DNA of 64,000 bases from assembly GCA_031291645.1 (NCBI GenBank), contig JARLIQ010000047.1, positions 1-64,000 on the forward strand. Direction: 5' to 3'. This stretch comes from Caulobacteraceae bacterium (lineage in GTDB: Bacteria > Pseudomonadota > Alphaproteobacteria > Caulobacterales > Caulobacteraceae). Shown here piece after piece: positions 51,450 through 61,032 of the stretch (position 1 is its first letter; each line of letters begins with the position of its first letter). The notes under the pieces were generated by a model. The model was not told the DNA's origin and ran no database searches. It worked only from the letters and a program-made list of their open reading frames with translations. The position numbers and the translations under genes are program-made.

Positions 51450-52934
51450 TCAGGCCTCGTAGTGGTCGGCCACCAGCTGGTTCAGCAGCCGCACGCCGAA
51501 CCCGGTCGCCCCATCGGGGATGGTCGGGACGGCCGAGGGCTTCTTCCAGGCGGTCGAGGCGATGTCGAGGTGCGCCCAGGGCAGGCCGTTGACGAAGCGC
51601 TGGATGAACAGGGCCGCGGTGATCGAACCGCCCGGCCGGCCGCCGACGTTCTTCACGTCGGCCGCCATGCTCTCGATCTGCTTCTCGTAGGCCGCCGGCA
51701 GCGGCAGGCGCCACAGCGCATCGCCCGAGGCCTTCGACGCGGCCAGCAGGTTGTCCGCCAGCTCGTCGTTGTTGCTGAACAGGCCCGCGTAATCGTTACC
51801 GAGCGCGATGATGATGGCCCCGGTCAGGGTCGCCAGGTCGATCATGAACTTCGGCTTGAACCGGTCCTGGCAGTACCAGAGGGCGTCGGCCAGCACGAGC
51901 CGGCCCTCGGCGTCGGTGTTGATCACCTCGATGGTCTGGCCGGACATGGAGGTGACGATGTCGCCCGGACGCTGGGCGGCGCCGTCGGGCATGTTCTCCA
52001 CCAGGCCCAGGATGCCGACCGCATTGACCTTGGCCTTGCGGCCGGCCAGCACGTGCATCAGCCCGGCGACGGCGGCCGCGCCGCCCATGTCCCACTTCAT
52101 GTCCTCCATGCCGTCGGCGGGCTTGAGGCTGATGCCGCCGGTGTCGAAGCAGACGCCCTTGCCGACGAAGGCCACGGGCTGGGCGTTCGGGTCGGCCGCG
52201 CCCTTCCACTGGATGACGGCGAGCTGGCTGTCGCGCCGGCTGCCCTGGCCCACGCCCAGCAACGAGCCCATGCCGAGCTTGGCCATCTCCGCCTCGCCCA
52301 GCACCTCCACGCTCAGCCCCATCGGCTCCAGCGCCTTGACCCGGCGGGCGAACTCTTCCGGATAGACGACGTTGGCCGGCTCGGACACCAGGTCGCGCGC
52401 GAAGATCACCGCCTCGGCAAGCGCCTTCAGCGGCCCGTCGGCCGCCTGGGCGGCGGCGACGTCGGCCACGGCGATGCGGACCGTCTCGATCGACGGCTTC
52501 TTCTCCGGCTTTTCCTTGGTGCGGTAGCGATCGAAGCGGTAGGCGGCCAGGCGCACGCCCAGGGCCGCGCGCGCGGCCGCGTCGGCCGGCAGGTCGTCCA
52601 GGCCGATGGTGAGGGTCTTGGCGCCCGAGGTCTTCAGCGCCTGGTAGGCTTCGGCCGCGGCGGTCTCGGCGGCGGCCGCGTCGAACCCGTCGCTGGCGCC
52701 CGCCCCGATCAGCAACACCCGCGCCGCCTGGAGACCCGCGGGGGCCACGACTTCGAGCGAGCGTCCCTTGGCCCCGGTGAAGCCGGTCGCGGAGATGGCC
52801 CGGGCCAGGGCCCCGCTCGCCGCCGAATCCAGCGCCGCGGCCGCTCCCGACAAGGCCGCGCCTTCGAAAACCAGCACGGCGACGGCGCCGGACGCACTCG
52901 CGGACGCACCCGCCGCCACGAACTCGATCTGCAT
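51450..52934 (-). CDS. pepA: Leucyl aminopeptidase (M17, cytosol aminopeptidase)
   Basis: A 494-residue two-zinc aminopeptidase. The N-terminal macro-like domain covers about residues 1-170. The catalytic domain has VGKGVCFDTGGISLKPADGM near residue 256 (catalytic lysine in GKG) and the M17 signature NTDAEGRLVLADAL near residue 340. AHLDIASTAW and GFGVRLLNQLV close it. The ATG at 52934 (MQIEFVA) is preferred to the track start five residues earlier. It leads the pepA-holC-I78 operon and is divergent from lptF. Confidence 0.96.
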   Translation of the reverse strand: MQIEFVAAGASASASGAVAVLVFEGAALSGAAAALDSAASGALARAISATGFTGAKGRSLEVVAPAGLQAARVLLIGAGASDGFDAAAAETAAAEAYQALKTSGAKTLTIGLDDLPADAAARAALGVRLAAYRFDRYRTKEKPEKKPSIETVRIAVADVAAAQAADGPLKALAEAVIFARDLVSEPANVVYPEEFARRVKALEPMGLSVEVLGEAEMAKLGMGSLLGVGQGSRRDSQLAVIQWKGAADPNAQPVAFVGKGVCFDTGGISLKPADGMEDMKWDMGGAAAVAGLMHVLAGRKAKVNAVGILGLVENMPDGAAQRPGDIVTSMSGQTIEVINTDAEGRLVLADALWYCQDRFKPKFMIDLATLTGAIIIALGNDYAGLFSNNDELADNLLAASKASGDALWRLPLPAAYEKQIESMAADVKNVGGRPGGSITAALFIQRFVNGLPWAHLDIASTAWKKPSAVPTIPDGATGFGVRLLNQLVADHYEA

Positions 52935-53002
52935 TAAAAACACTCCCAACGACGAGCGGGCTTTCGTCGGCCCGCGCCACGGCTTACCTGCATGCGCTGC
53001 GG

Positions 53003-53030
53003 TTGGCGATTCCCAGGCGCGGCGTATAGA
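53003..53030 (+). promoter_or_regulatory. Candidate promoter of lptFG
   Basis: TTGGCG (53003-53008) and TATAGA (53025-53030) are 16 bases apart, 58 bases before the lptF start. The first fits the Caulobacter housekeeping -35; the second is an ordinary -10-like hexamer. Prediction only. Confidence 0.4.
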
Positions 53031-53087
53031 AGATGTTTCGCCTGGTCGGGCTCCGCAACGGCCGCGTTGGCGTCACGGCGGCGGTTC

Positions 53088-54230
53088 ATGCACCTGATCG
53101 AACGTTACCTGTTGCGACAGCTCGTTGGGCCGACCGTCCTTTCGGTCACCGCCCTCAGCATCGTCGCCATGCTCAGCCAGAGCCTCGGGGCGCTGGACAT
53201 CATCGTCAACCAGGGCCAGAGCGCCTTCGTGCTGATCAAGCTGACGCTGCTGGCCCTGCCGCAGCTGATGGTGCTGATCCTGCCGATCGCACTATTCGTG
53301 GCGGCCCTGGTGGCGCTGAACCGGCTGCACACCGAGCAGGAGATCGTGGTCTGCTTCGCCAGCGGCATGAGCCGCTGGCAGGTGATCTCCCCGGCGATCG
53401 GCCTGGCGGCCGTCGTCGCCCTGGTCGCCCTGTTCCTCAACCTCTGGATCTCGCCCCTGGCCGAGCGGGTCATGCGCAACGAGCTGTTCCGCGTCCGCAC
53501 CGACCTGGCCGCCAGCCTGGTGCACGTGGGCGAATTCACCGAGCCGGCGCCGGGCCTGACCGTCTACGCCCAGAGCAGCGACGCGGGCGGCTCCCTGCGC
53601 AACCTGTTCGTCATCCAGCAGAAGCCCGACGGCGGCGACACCACCTTCTTCGCCGCGCGTGGCAAGGTCTCCAAGCGCAACGGCTCGCCCGTGCTGATCA
53701 TGCACGACGGCTCCGAGCAGGAATTCACCAGCGGCGGCGTGCTCGACTACCTTAGGTTTGACGAATATATCTTTGATCTTTCGAACTTTTTATCCAAAAA
53801 TGAACTTGTCCACTACAAGATCTCCGACCGCTATCTGCACGAACTGCTGTTTCCCGACCTGACCCAGGCCTGGGAGCGGCGCGAGCGCGTGGCGATGCTG
53901 GCCGAGGCCCATGCGCGCCTGTCCGCGCCGCTCTACAGCATCACCTTCATGGCCATGGCCCTGGCCGCGGTGATCGGCGGGCCGTTCAGCCGGCTGGGCT
54001 ACGCGCGGCGGATCATCGGGTTCGGCGCGGCCGCCGCCGTGGTCCGCATCTTGGGCTTCGCGGTCCAGGCGGCCTGCGCGGGTTCGGCCTGGCTGAACAT
54101 CCTGCAGTACGCGATCCCGATCGGCGCCGCCTGGTGGGCCTTCGCCGAACTGTTCCGCCAGCGCGTGCGGCGACCCATCGCCCTGCGGCCGCTCAAGGGC
54201 TATACGGCGGCGAACGGGGCCCCGGCATGA
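53088..54230 (+). CDS. lptF: LPS export permease LptF
   Basis: A 380-residue inner-membrane subunit of the LptB2FGC machine that extracts LPS. It has the family opening MHLIERYLLRQLVGPTVLSV, three N-terminal helices (about residues 12-120), a periplasmic jellyroll-like domain (about 130-270) and three C-terminal helices. The ELIVCFASG-type segment appears as QEIVVCFASGMSRWQ. Bases 53751-53810, within the periplasmic part (FDEYIFDLSNFLSKNELV), are only about 30 percent GC in a gene otherwise near 68 percent. The frame stays open and the protein is normal there. The start was moved from the track 52992 to 53088; the stop overlaps lptG as ATGA. Confidence 0.95.
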   Translation: MHLIERYLLRQLVGPTVLSVTALSIVAMLSQSLGALDIIVNQGQSAFVLIKLTLLALPQLMVLILPIALFVAALVALNRLHTEQEIVVCFASGMSRWQVISPAIGLAAVVALVALFLNLWISPLAERVMRNELFRVRTDLAASLVHVGEFTEPAPGLTVYAQSSDAGGSLRNLFVIQQKPDGGDTTFFAARGKVSKRNGSPVLIMHDGSEQEFTSGGVLDYLRFDEYIFDLSNFLSKNELVHYKISDRYLHELLFPDLTQAWERRERVAMLAEAHARLSAPLYSITFMAMALAAVIGGPFSRLGYARRIIGFGAAAAVVRILGFAVQAACAGSAWLNILQYAIPIGAAWWAFAELFRQRVRRPIALRPLKGYTAANGAPA

Positions 54231-55333
54231 AGCTGCGCCTGAACCGGATCGAGCACTACGTCCTCGAACGCACCCTGATCGGGGTCGGCGGAGCGTTCGC
54301 CGTGTTCGCGACGGTCATCACCCTGATCGACTTCGTCGAACTGTCCCGCAGCGTGGGCGTACGGGCCGAGATCGGGTTCGACCAGGTGCTGGTCATGACC
54401 CTGCTCAACGCCCCGACCCTGGTCCTGCTGCTCCTGCCCTTCTCCTTTCTGTTCGGGGTCCTGGGCGCGTTCGTCAGCCTGAACCGGCGCAGCGAGCTGA
54501 TCGCCATGCGCGCGGCCGGGGTCTCGGCCTGGCGGTTCATCTTCCCCGCCGCCGGCGCGGCCGTGGCCATCGGGGTGGTGACCGTCACCGTGCTCAACCC
54601 CGTCGCCTCCATGCTCAACGCCCGCTTCGAGAGCATGCGGGCCGAGCTGATGCAGGGCTATGGGCCGACGACGCCCCGGGCCCTCTGGCTGCGGCAGGGC
54701 GACATCCATAACCAGATCGTGATCCGCGCGCACCAGCGGGTGTCGGGCAAGGGCGAGCTGACCCTGCGCGGGGTGACGCTGTTCATCTCGACCCGTTCGG
54801 CCGCCGGCACGCTGCAGTTCTCGCGCCGGATCGAAGCGGCCCAGGCCCAGTTGATGCCGGGCTACTGGCTGCTGACCGGCGCCCAGGAGGCCACGCCCGG
54901 CGCGGCGGCCTACCACTTCGACACCCTGACCATCCCCTCCAGCCTGAACGGCGACAGCGCGCTGGAGCGCTTCGCCTCGCCCACGGCGGTGCCGTTCTGG
55001 GGCCTGTGGCGCGCGATCGCCCGGACCGAGCAGGCGGGCTTCTCGGCGACCGGCTACCGGCTGGAGCTGGAGGAACTTCTGGCCACGCCGCTGATGTTCG
55101 CCGCGATGTCGGTGCTGGCGGCGGCCTTTTCGCTGCGCCTTATCCGCCTGGGCGGGCTCGCCGCCCTGGCCGGATCGGGCGTGGCCCTGGGTTTCGTGAT
55201 CTTCTTCTTCAACGAACTGTGCCGCGCACTCGGCAAGGCCGGCGCCATTCCGGCGTTCGCGGCCGCCTGGACTCCGCCGCTGATCGCGCTTTTGGCGGGG
55301 TTCACCTTGCTTTGTTATACCGAGGACGGCTAG
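54227..55333 (+). CDS. lptG: LPS export permease LptG
   Basis: A 368-residue partner of LptF with the same plan. N-terminal helices include LERTLIGVGGAFAVFATVITLIDFVE, then LNAPTLVLLLLPFSFLFGVL. The coupling segment RSELIAMRAAGVSAWRFIF is followed by a periplasmic domain and C-terminal helices (TPLMFAAMSVLAAAFSLRL, GSGVALGFVIFFFNELCRAL). It begins inside the lptF stop and lies 60 bases before lptD, placing inner- and outer-membrane LPS transport parts together. Confidence 0.95.
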   Translation: MKLRLNRIEHYVLERTLIGVGGAFAVFATVITLIDFVELSRSVGVRAEIGFDQVLVMTLLNAPTLVLLLLPFSFLFGVLGAFVSLNRRSELIAMRAAGVSAWRFIFPAAGAAVAIGVVTVTVLNPVASMLNARFESMRAELMQGYGPTTPRALWLRQGDIHNQIVIRAHQRVSGKGELTLRGVTLFISTRSAAGTLQFSRRIEAAQAQLMPGYWLLTGAQEATPGAAAYHFDTLTIPSSLNGDSALERFASPTAVPFWGLWRAIARTEQAGFSATGYRLELEELLATPLMFAAMSVLAAAFSLRLIRLGGLAALAGSGVALGFVIFFFNELCRALGKAGAIPAFAAAWTPPLIALLAGFTLLCYTEDG

Positions 55334-55393
55334 GCCGGAGTCGCCGTTTGTCGCCGCCGTGGTCCGGCCGCGTCGCGAGAGGGGAATTGCTTG

Positions 55394-57772
55394 ATGCGCG
55401 GCGGTTGGCGGGCGCGATCATTGGCTGGAACGCTGTGCGCCTTTGGCGGCGCGGCGCTTGCGTTGGCGTTCGCTGCGCAGGCCCAGGCGCAGACCGCCAC
55501 CGACCTGCCGGTGCGCGTGCCGGGATCGCCCTCGCCCCTGCCCTCGTCCGAGGCGCCCAAGCCCAAGCCCCCGCCCGTCCCGCCGCCGCCGGCTCCCGAC
55601 GGCCTGGGCCAGAACGGCTTCTATCTCGAGGCCGACACCTTGACTCGGGACGACCGCAACAACGTCTGGATGGCCGCCGGCCAGGTCGAGGCCCGCTACC
55701 AGGGCCGGGTCGTGCGGGCCGACACCCTGACCTATAACGTCGTCGCCGGGACAGTCACCGCCGACGGCCACGCCCAGATCATCAACACCGACGGCACGGT
55801 GTTGTCGGGCGATCACGTCCTGATGGACGACAAGATGCGCGCCGGCTTCGTGAAGGGCTTTTCCGCCCACGAGCCGTTCAACATCACCTTCGCCGCCGAT
55901 GTCGCCGTCCGCCGCAGCGAGACGGTCAACGAACTCAACCGAGCGGTCTTCACCCCGTGCGACATCTGCGCGCCGGACGGCTCGCACATCGAGCCGACCT
56001 GGTCGATCTCCGCCTCCAAGGTGGTCCAGGACCGCGAGCGGCGGCTGGTGACCTATCGCGACGCGGTGCTGCGGGTGAAGGGGATTCCGATCTTCTACGC
56101 GCCCGTGTTCTGGCACCCCGATCCGTCGTCGCCCCGCGCCTCCGGCCTCCTGGTGCCGACCTTCTCCTATTCGAACAAGCTCGGGATGACCTACCAGCAG
56201 CCGTACCTGCAGGTGATCTCGCCTTCTGAAGAACTGGTCATCGACCCGCAGTTCGACACCAAGGTGAACCCGATCCTGAACCTGGAATGGACCAAGCGCT
56301 TCTATTCGGGGATCATCAACGCCCGCGTGGGCGTCACCTACGGCCGGGACTTCGACAGCAACGGCAACCAGTTCGGGCCGCAGACCTTCCGCTCCTACAT
56401 CCTGGCGAACGGCGCCTTCGACCTGACCAAGGCCTGGTCGTGGGGCTTCAACGCCGAGCGGACGTCAGACCCGCTGCTGTTCGACAAGTACAACATCGCC
56501 AACGTCTACGAGCAGCACGGACCGTTCGCCGCCGACAACGAACGCCTGGTCTCCGACATCTACGTGACGCGCCAGGACACCAACTCCTACCTCTCGATCA
56601 GCGCGGTGAGCTTCCAGGGGCTGCGGCAGGTCTCCGCCGGCGTGACCGAGGACAACCGCGCCTTCCCGCTCGTCGCCCCTCTGATCGAGGGCCGCTACGA
56701 CGTGCCGTTCAGCGTCGCGGGCGGCTCGCTGCGCATCCTCGGCAGCGCCGTAGTCCTGACCCGCGACCAGCAGCTCCAGACCGCCACCGGCCCGACCGAC
56801 AACAGCCGCCGGGCGACTGGCGAGATCGACTGGCTGCGGACCTTCACCCTGTCCAACGGCATCCGGCTGAACCCGTTCGTCAACCTGCGCGGCGACGTCT
56901 ACAACATCGACAACCTCTCGGCGTCCAACGCGGGCAACCACACCGTCTCGCGCGGACAGGCCACCGCCGGCCTGAACCTGACCTGGCCCTTCATCCGCCA
57001 GCAGGGGTCCCAGTCCGTCGTGCTGGAGCCCATCGCCCAGTTCCTGGTCTCGCCGAGCGTCAAGGCCAATGCGAACATCCCCAACGAGGACAGCCTGGTC
57101 TTCACCTACGACGAGACCGACCTGTTCGATCCGAACAAGTTCCCGGGCTACGACGTGTTCGACGGCGGGGCGCGGATGAACCTGGGCGGGCGGGCGACCT
57201 TCGACTGGGGCGGCGGGCGCAACCTGGTCGTGGTGGCCGGCCGCACGTTGCGGGCCGACACCACCAACATCTATCCGGCCGCGACCGGGCTGAACCGCAC
57301 CGCGTCCGATTGGGTCGTCGCGGCCGACACGACGCCGATCGACGGCCTGACCCTGTTCAGCCGCGCTCTGCTCGGCGACCAATACGGCATCGACCGGCTG
57401 GAGGTCGGCGCCGATTTCGCCTATCAGCGCTTCCGCGGCTACATCCGCTACGATATCGACAACACCATCCCCGCCCAGACGGTCAACGGCATCGTCTATG
57501 GCGGCAAGATCAACGACCTGGAATACGGCGGCGAGGTCTTCGTCACCAAGCATTGGGGCGTAAGCCTGGCCGGCATCCACGACCTCGTGGCCAACGACTG
57601 GCGCATGCGCGACATAGGACTGATCTACAAGGACGACTGCATCCGGGCGGATGTGGTCTATCAACACGAAGACACGATCGAAGGTCGGCTGGGCAAGTCG
57701 GACGCGGTCTTCTTGCGCCTAACCCTCGCCACATTGGCCGACGAAGGGTACAAGAATGCCGACTTCCGCTGA
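55394..57772 (+). CDS. lptD: LPS assembly outer-membrane protein LptD
   Basis: A 792-residue outer-membrane protein that inserts LPS into the outer leaflet with LptE. A signal peptide ends AQAQAQ near residue 32. A proline-rich linker follows, then an LptA-like beta-jellyroll (GFYLEADTLTRDDRNNVWMA, VRADTLTYNVVAGTVTADGH) and a 26-strand-type barrel. Cysteines in FTPCDICAPDG and near the end in KDDCIRADV could form the inter-domain disulfides required in other LptD. The ATG at 55394 follows GAGAGGGG at somewhat long spacing. surA, whose product helps fold LptD, is next. Confidence 0.95.
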   Translation: MRGGWRARSLAGTLCAFGGAALALAFAAQAQAQTATDLPVRVPGSPSPLPSSEAPKPKPPPVPPPPAPDGLGQNGFYLEADTLTRDDRNNVWMAAGQVEARYQGRVVRADTLTYNVVAGTVTADGHAQIINTDGTVLSGDHVLMDDKMRAGFVKGFSAHEPFNITFAADVAVRRSETVNELNRAVFTPCDICAPDGSHIEPTWSISASKVVQDRERRLVTYRDAVLRVKGIPIFYAPVFWHPDPSSPRASGLLVPTFSYSNKLGMTYQQPYLQVISPSEELVIDPQFDTKVNPILNLEWTKRFYSGIINARVGVTYGRDFDSNGNQFGPQTFRSYILANGAFDLTKAWSWGFNAERTSDPLLFDKYNIANVYEQHGPFAADNERLVSDIYVTRQDTNSYLSISAVSFQGLRQVSAGVTEDNRAFPLVAPLIEGRYDVPFSVAGGSLRILGSAVVLTRDQQLQTATGPTDNSRRATGEIDWLRTFTLSNGIRLNPFVNLRGDVYNIDNLSASNAGNHTVSRGQATAGLNLTWPFIRQQGSQSVVLEPIAQFLVSPSVKANANIPNEDSLVFTYDETDLFDPNKFPGYDVFDGGARMNLGGRATFDWGGGRNLVVVAGRTLRADTTNIYPAATGLNRTASDWVVAADTTPIDGLTLFSRALLGDQYGIDRLEVGADFAYQRFRGYIRYDIDNTIPAQTVNGIVYGGKINDLEYGGEVFVTKHWGVSLAGIHDLVANDWRMRDIGLIYKDDCIRADVVYQHEDTIEGRLGKSDAVFLRLTLATLADEGYKNADFR

Positions 57773-57812
57773 GGCGAGCGCTTCCGGCGTCAAGAAAGGA
57801 AATGGCCCGTTG

Positions 57813-59156
57813 ATGATGCGCGCGCGCAGGGCGGCTGGAATAGCCGCCGCGATCGGTTTTGCTGTTGCTGGCGCAGGAGGTCCGGCCCTGGCGCAGGACG
57901 CCGCTCCGCCCGCCGCCGCGCCCCCGGCGCCGGCCGCCGCGGCCGCCGCCGTACAGCCCCTCACCGAGGGGGTGGTCGCCACCGTCAACGACGACGTGAT
58001 CTCGACCTACGACCTGCGCCAGCGGATGCGGCTCCTGATCGTCACCTCGGGCGTGCAGCCGACCCAGGACAATCTGCAGCAGATCCAGCGCGAGGCCCTG
58101 CGCAGCCTGGTGGACGAGCGTCTCGAGATGCAGGAGATCCGGCATCAGGAGAAGGAACAGAAGTTCAAGATCGCCGCGAGCGACGAGGACGTGATGGCCG
58201 ACCTGGGCCGCATGGCCCAGGGCAACCGGATGACCGCCGACCAGCTGTTGAACGCCTTGGCCAGCGCCGGCGTCGGCGCCGACACCCTGCGCGAGCAGCT
58301 CCGCGCCGAGATCAGCTGGCAGCGCTGGATCCAGGGGCGATACGGCGGCTCGCGGCTCAAGGTCAGCCCGGCCCAGGTCAACGCGGTCATGACCCAGATC
58401 GAGGCCGAGGCGGCCAAGCCGCAGTATCAGATCAGCGAGATCTTCATCGACGCCGCCCGCGTCGGCGGCCTGGAGGTCGCCACGAACGGCGCCCAGCAGC
58501 TGATCGGTCAGCTGCAGCAGGGCGCGCCCTTCCCGGCCGTGGCGCGCCAGTTCTCGGCCGCTCCGACCGCGGCCAACGGCGGCGACGCCGGCTGGCTGGC
58601 CGAATCCCAGCTGCCCCCCGAAGTGCGTAACGGCATCTCGGAGCTCAGCCCCGGCCAGCTCTCGCGGCCCATCCCGGCCAAGGACGGGGTCTACATCATC
58701 CTGCTGCGCGACAAGCGCGCCGGCGCGGGGGCGGACCTGGTCACCCTGAAGCAGGCCGCCATCGCCCTGCCCGCCACCGCCAGCGCCGAACAGATCGAGG
58801 CGGCGCGCCAGAAGCTGGCCGAGCTGAAGAGCAAGGTGAACGGCTGCGGCAACCTGGAATCGGCCGCGTCCAAGGTCCAGGGCGTCGTCGCCGCCGACCT
58901 GGGCGAAGCCAACCTCAAGGACCTGCGGCCCGACTTCCGCGACGCGGTCGCCAACCTGCAGATCAACCAGGTCAGCGATCCGATCCGCACCGACGTGGGC
59001 CTCCACCTGATCGCGGTCTGCGCCAAGCGGGAATCGGGCGTGACCCTGCCGTCCCGCGAAGAGGTCGAATCGCGGCTTGAGGATGAACAGCTTTCGCTGA
59101 TCTCGCGGCGCTACCTGCGCGACCTGCGCAATTCGGCGACCATCGAGACGCGGTGA
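57813..59156 (+). CDS. surA: Periplasmic chaperone/peptidyl-prolyl isomerase SurA
   Basis: A 447-residue predicted periplasmic chaperone for outer-membrane proteins. The signal peptide begins MMRARRAAGIAAAIGF and ends near PALAQ. An Ala/Pro linker follows, then the SurA N-domain (VVATVNDDVISTYDLRQRMRL). One good parvulin domain (SEIFIDAARVGG, FSAAPTAANGGDAGWL, VYIILLRDKR) comes next and a second, degenerate one closes (DLRPDFRDAVANLQINQVSDPI). I start at the ATG 57813 since it gives a normal signal peptide and follows AAAGGAA. The track ATG at 57756 overlaps lptD by 17 bases and remains possible. Confidence 0.93.
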   Translation: MMRARRAAGIAAAIGFAVAGAGGPALAQDAAPPAAAPPAPAAAAAAVQPLTEGVVATVNDDVISTYDLRQRMRLLIVTSGVQPTQDNLQQIQREALRSLVDERLEMQEIRHQEKEQKFKIAASDEDVMADLGRMAQGNRMTADQLLNALASAGVGADTLREQLRAEISWQRWIQGRYGGSRLKVSPAQVNAVMTQIEAEAAKPQYQISEIFIDAARVGGLEVATNGAQQLIGQLQQGAPFPAVARQFSAAPTAANGGDAGWLAESQLPPEVRNGISELSPGQLSRPIPAKDGVYIILLRDKRAGAGADLVTLKQAAIALPATASAEQIEAARQKLAELKSKVNGCGNLESAASKVQGVVAADLGEANLKDLRPDFRDAVANLQINQVSDPIRTDVGLHLIAVCAKRESGVTLPSREEVESRLEDEQLSLISRRYLRDLRNSATIETR

Positions 59157-60166
59157 GGACGCCGCCCCTCGCCCTTAGCCTGGGCGATCCGGCGGGGATC
59201 GGCCCGGAGATCGTGGTCAAGGCCTGGCGCGCCCTCCGCGTGAGCGGGCCGGCGTTCATGGTCGTCGGCGACTTCCAGGCCCTGGCGGCGGCCTCGCCCC
59301 AGGGCGCGTCGATCCTTCGCCGGGTCACCGGACCGGGCGAGGCGGCGGAGGCGTTCACCGAGGCCCTGCCCGTGCTGGACCTGCCGTTCCAGGGCCATGT
59401 GGTCGCCGGCCGCGCCGACCCGGCCTATGCGCCGGCGGTGATCCGCTGGATCGAGACGGCGGTGGGCCTGGCCCTGTCCGGAGAGGTGGCGGGGGTGGTG
59501 ACCGCGCCGATCGCCAAGGCGCCGCTCTACGACGCCGGCTTCCGCCATCCCGGCCACACCGAGTTCCTGGCCGAGTTGACGGCGTCCGCGCGGCCGAGCC
59601 AGCCGGTGATGATGCTCTGCGCGGGCGACCTGCGCACCGTGCTCGCCACCATCCACATCCCGCTCGGCCAGGTCGCCGGGGCGCTCGACCGCGAGCACAT
59701 CGTCAGCGTGGCCCAGGTCACCGCCCGTGCGCTCAGCGAGGACTTCGGCATCGCCCGGCCCCGCCTGGCCATGGCCGGCCTCAACCCGCACGGCGGCGAA
59801 TCCGGCGCCATCGGCCGCGAGGAGATCGAGATCATCGCGCCGGCCGCGCAGGCCCTGCGCGAACTGGGCGTCGACTGCAGCGATCCGCGCCCCGCCGACA
59901 GCCTGTTCCACGCCGAGGCGCGCGGGACCTATGACGCCGTGGTCTGCATGTATCACGACCAGGCCCTGATCCCGGTGAAGATGCTGGACTTCTGGGGCGG
60001 GGTGAACGTGACCCTGGGCCTGCCGATCGTGCGCACCTCGCCCGACCACGGCGTCGGCTTCGACATCGCCGGCCGCGGCCTGGCGCGCGCCGATAGCCTG
60101 ATCGCCGCCGTGCGCATGGCCGGCGAGATCGCCGCGCGCCGCCAGGGGACGGCCCAGGCCGCGTGA
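59153..60166 (+). CDS. pdxA: 4-hydroxythreonine-4-phosphate dehydrogenase
   Basis: A 337-residue NAD-dependent enzyme of pyridoxal phosphate synthesis. Family motifs are LSLGDPAGIGPEIVVKAW at the start, VVTAPIAKAPLYDAGFRHPGHTEF near residue 118 (metal and substrate histidines), AGLNPHGGESGAIGREE near residue 208 and CMYHDQALIPVKML near residue 265. TSPDHGVGFDIAG closes the active site. The GTG start overlaps the surA stop and the stop overlaps ksgA as GTGA. The surA-pdxA-ksgA order is widely conserved. Confidence 0.97.
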   Translation: MRTPPLALSLGDPAGIGPEIVVKAWRALRVSGPAFMVVGDFQALAAASPQGASILRRVTGPGEAAEAFTEALPVLDLPFQGHVVAGRADPAYAPAVIRWIETAVGLALSGEVAGVVTAPIAKAPLYDAGFRHPGHTEFLAELTASARPSQPVMMLCAGDLRTVLATIHIPLGQVAGALDREHIVSVAQVTARALSEDFGIARPRLAMAGLNPHGGESGAIGREEIEIIAPAAQALRELGVDCSDPRPADSLFHAEARGTYDAVVCMYHDQALIPVKMLDFWGGVNVTLGLPIVRTSPDHGVGFDIAGRGLARADSLIAAVRMAGEIAARRQGTAQAA

Positions 60167-61032
60167 GCCTGGACGACCTGCCGCCGCTGCGCGAGGCGCT
60201 CGAGGCGCACGGCCTGTTCGCCAAGAAGAGCTTCGGCCAGCACTTCCTGCTCGACCTCAACGTGACGCGGAAGATCGCGCGCCTGGCCGGGCCGCTGGAG
60301 GACCGCGCGGTGCTGGAGGTCGGTCCCGGTCCCGGCGGACTGACCCGCGCCCTGCTGGAAGCCGGCGGCCGGGTGGTCGCGATCGAGAAGGACCCGCGCT
60401 TCCTGCCGCTGCTGGATGCGCTGGCCGAGGCCGCGCAAGGACGGCTGACGGTGATCAACGCCGACGCCCTCGCCAGCGACGACGCAGCCCTGCTGGCCGC
60501 GCACGCGCCGGGCCTGCCCTGCCGCGTCGTCTCCAACCTGCCCTACAACGTCGGAACGGTCCTGCTGATCAAATGGCTGCTGGGCCCGCTGCGCCCCGAA
60601 GCCATGGCCCTGATGTTCCAGAAGGAGGTCGCCCAGCGGATCTGCGCCGGCGTCCGCGAGGAGGCCTATGGCCGCCTGGCGGTGATCGCCCAGGCGGTCT
60701 GCCGCGCCCGGATGGTGATGGACCTGCCGGCCCGCGCCTTCACCCCGCCGCCCAAGGTCGATTCCGCCGTCGTCCTGCTCGAGCCGCTGGCCGAGCGGCC
60801 GACGGACGCCGTGCTGGCCGCCCTGGAGAAGGTCACCGCCGCCGCCTTCGGCCAGCGGCGTAAGATGCTGCGCTCCAGCCTCAAGCCCGTGGGCGGCGAG
60901 GCGCTCTGCGCGGCGGCCGGCGTCGATCCGCAGGCCCGGGCGGAGGAGATACCGGTGGCCGGCTTCCTGGCGCTGGCGGCCTGCGTCTCCGCTACAGCGT
61001 CTCGTCCAGCAGGGTCTGGACGAAGCCCTTGA
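60163..61032 (+). CDS. ksgA: 16S rRNA dimethyladenosine transferase KsgA (RsmA)
   Basis: A 289-residue methyltransferase that dimethylates two adenines near the 3' end of 16S rRNA. Features are KKSFGQHFLLDLNVTRKIA near residue 21, the SAM motif VLEVGPGPGGLTRALLEAG near residue 48, catalytic VVSNLPYNVGTVLL near residue 123 and TPPPKVDSAVVLL near residue 189. The last 13 codons overlap the convergent gmk gene by 41 bases. The tail beyond LALAACV is therefore probably recent and unimportant. Start GTG overlaps the pdxA stop. Confidence 0.97.
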   Translation: MSLDDLPPLREALEAHGLFAKKSFGQHFLLDLNVTRKIARLAGPLEDRAVLEVGPGPGGLTRALLEAGGRVVAIEKDPRFLPLLDALAEAAQGRLTVINADALASDDAALLAAHAPGLPCRVVSNLPYNVGTVLLIKWLLGPLRPEAMALMFQKEVAQRICAGVREEAYGRLAVIAQAVCRARMVMDLPARAFTPPPKVDSAVVLLEPLAERPTDAVLAALEKVTAAAFGQRRKMLRSSLKPVGGEALCAAAGVDPQARAEEIPVAGFLALAACVSATASRPAGSGRSP

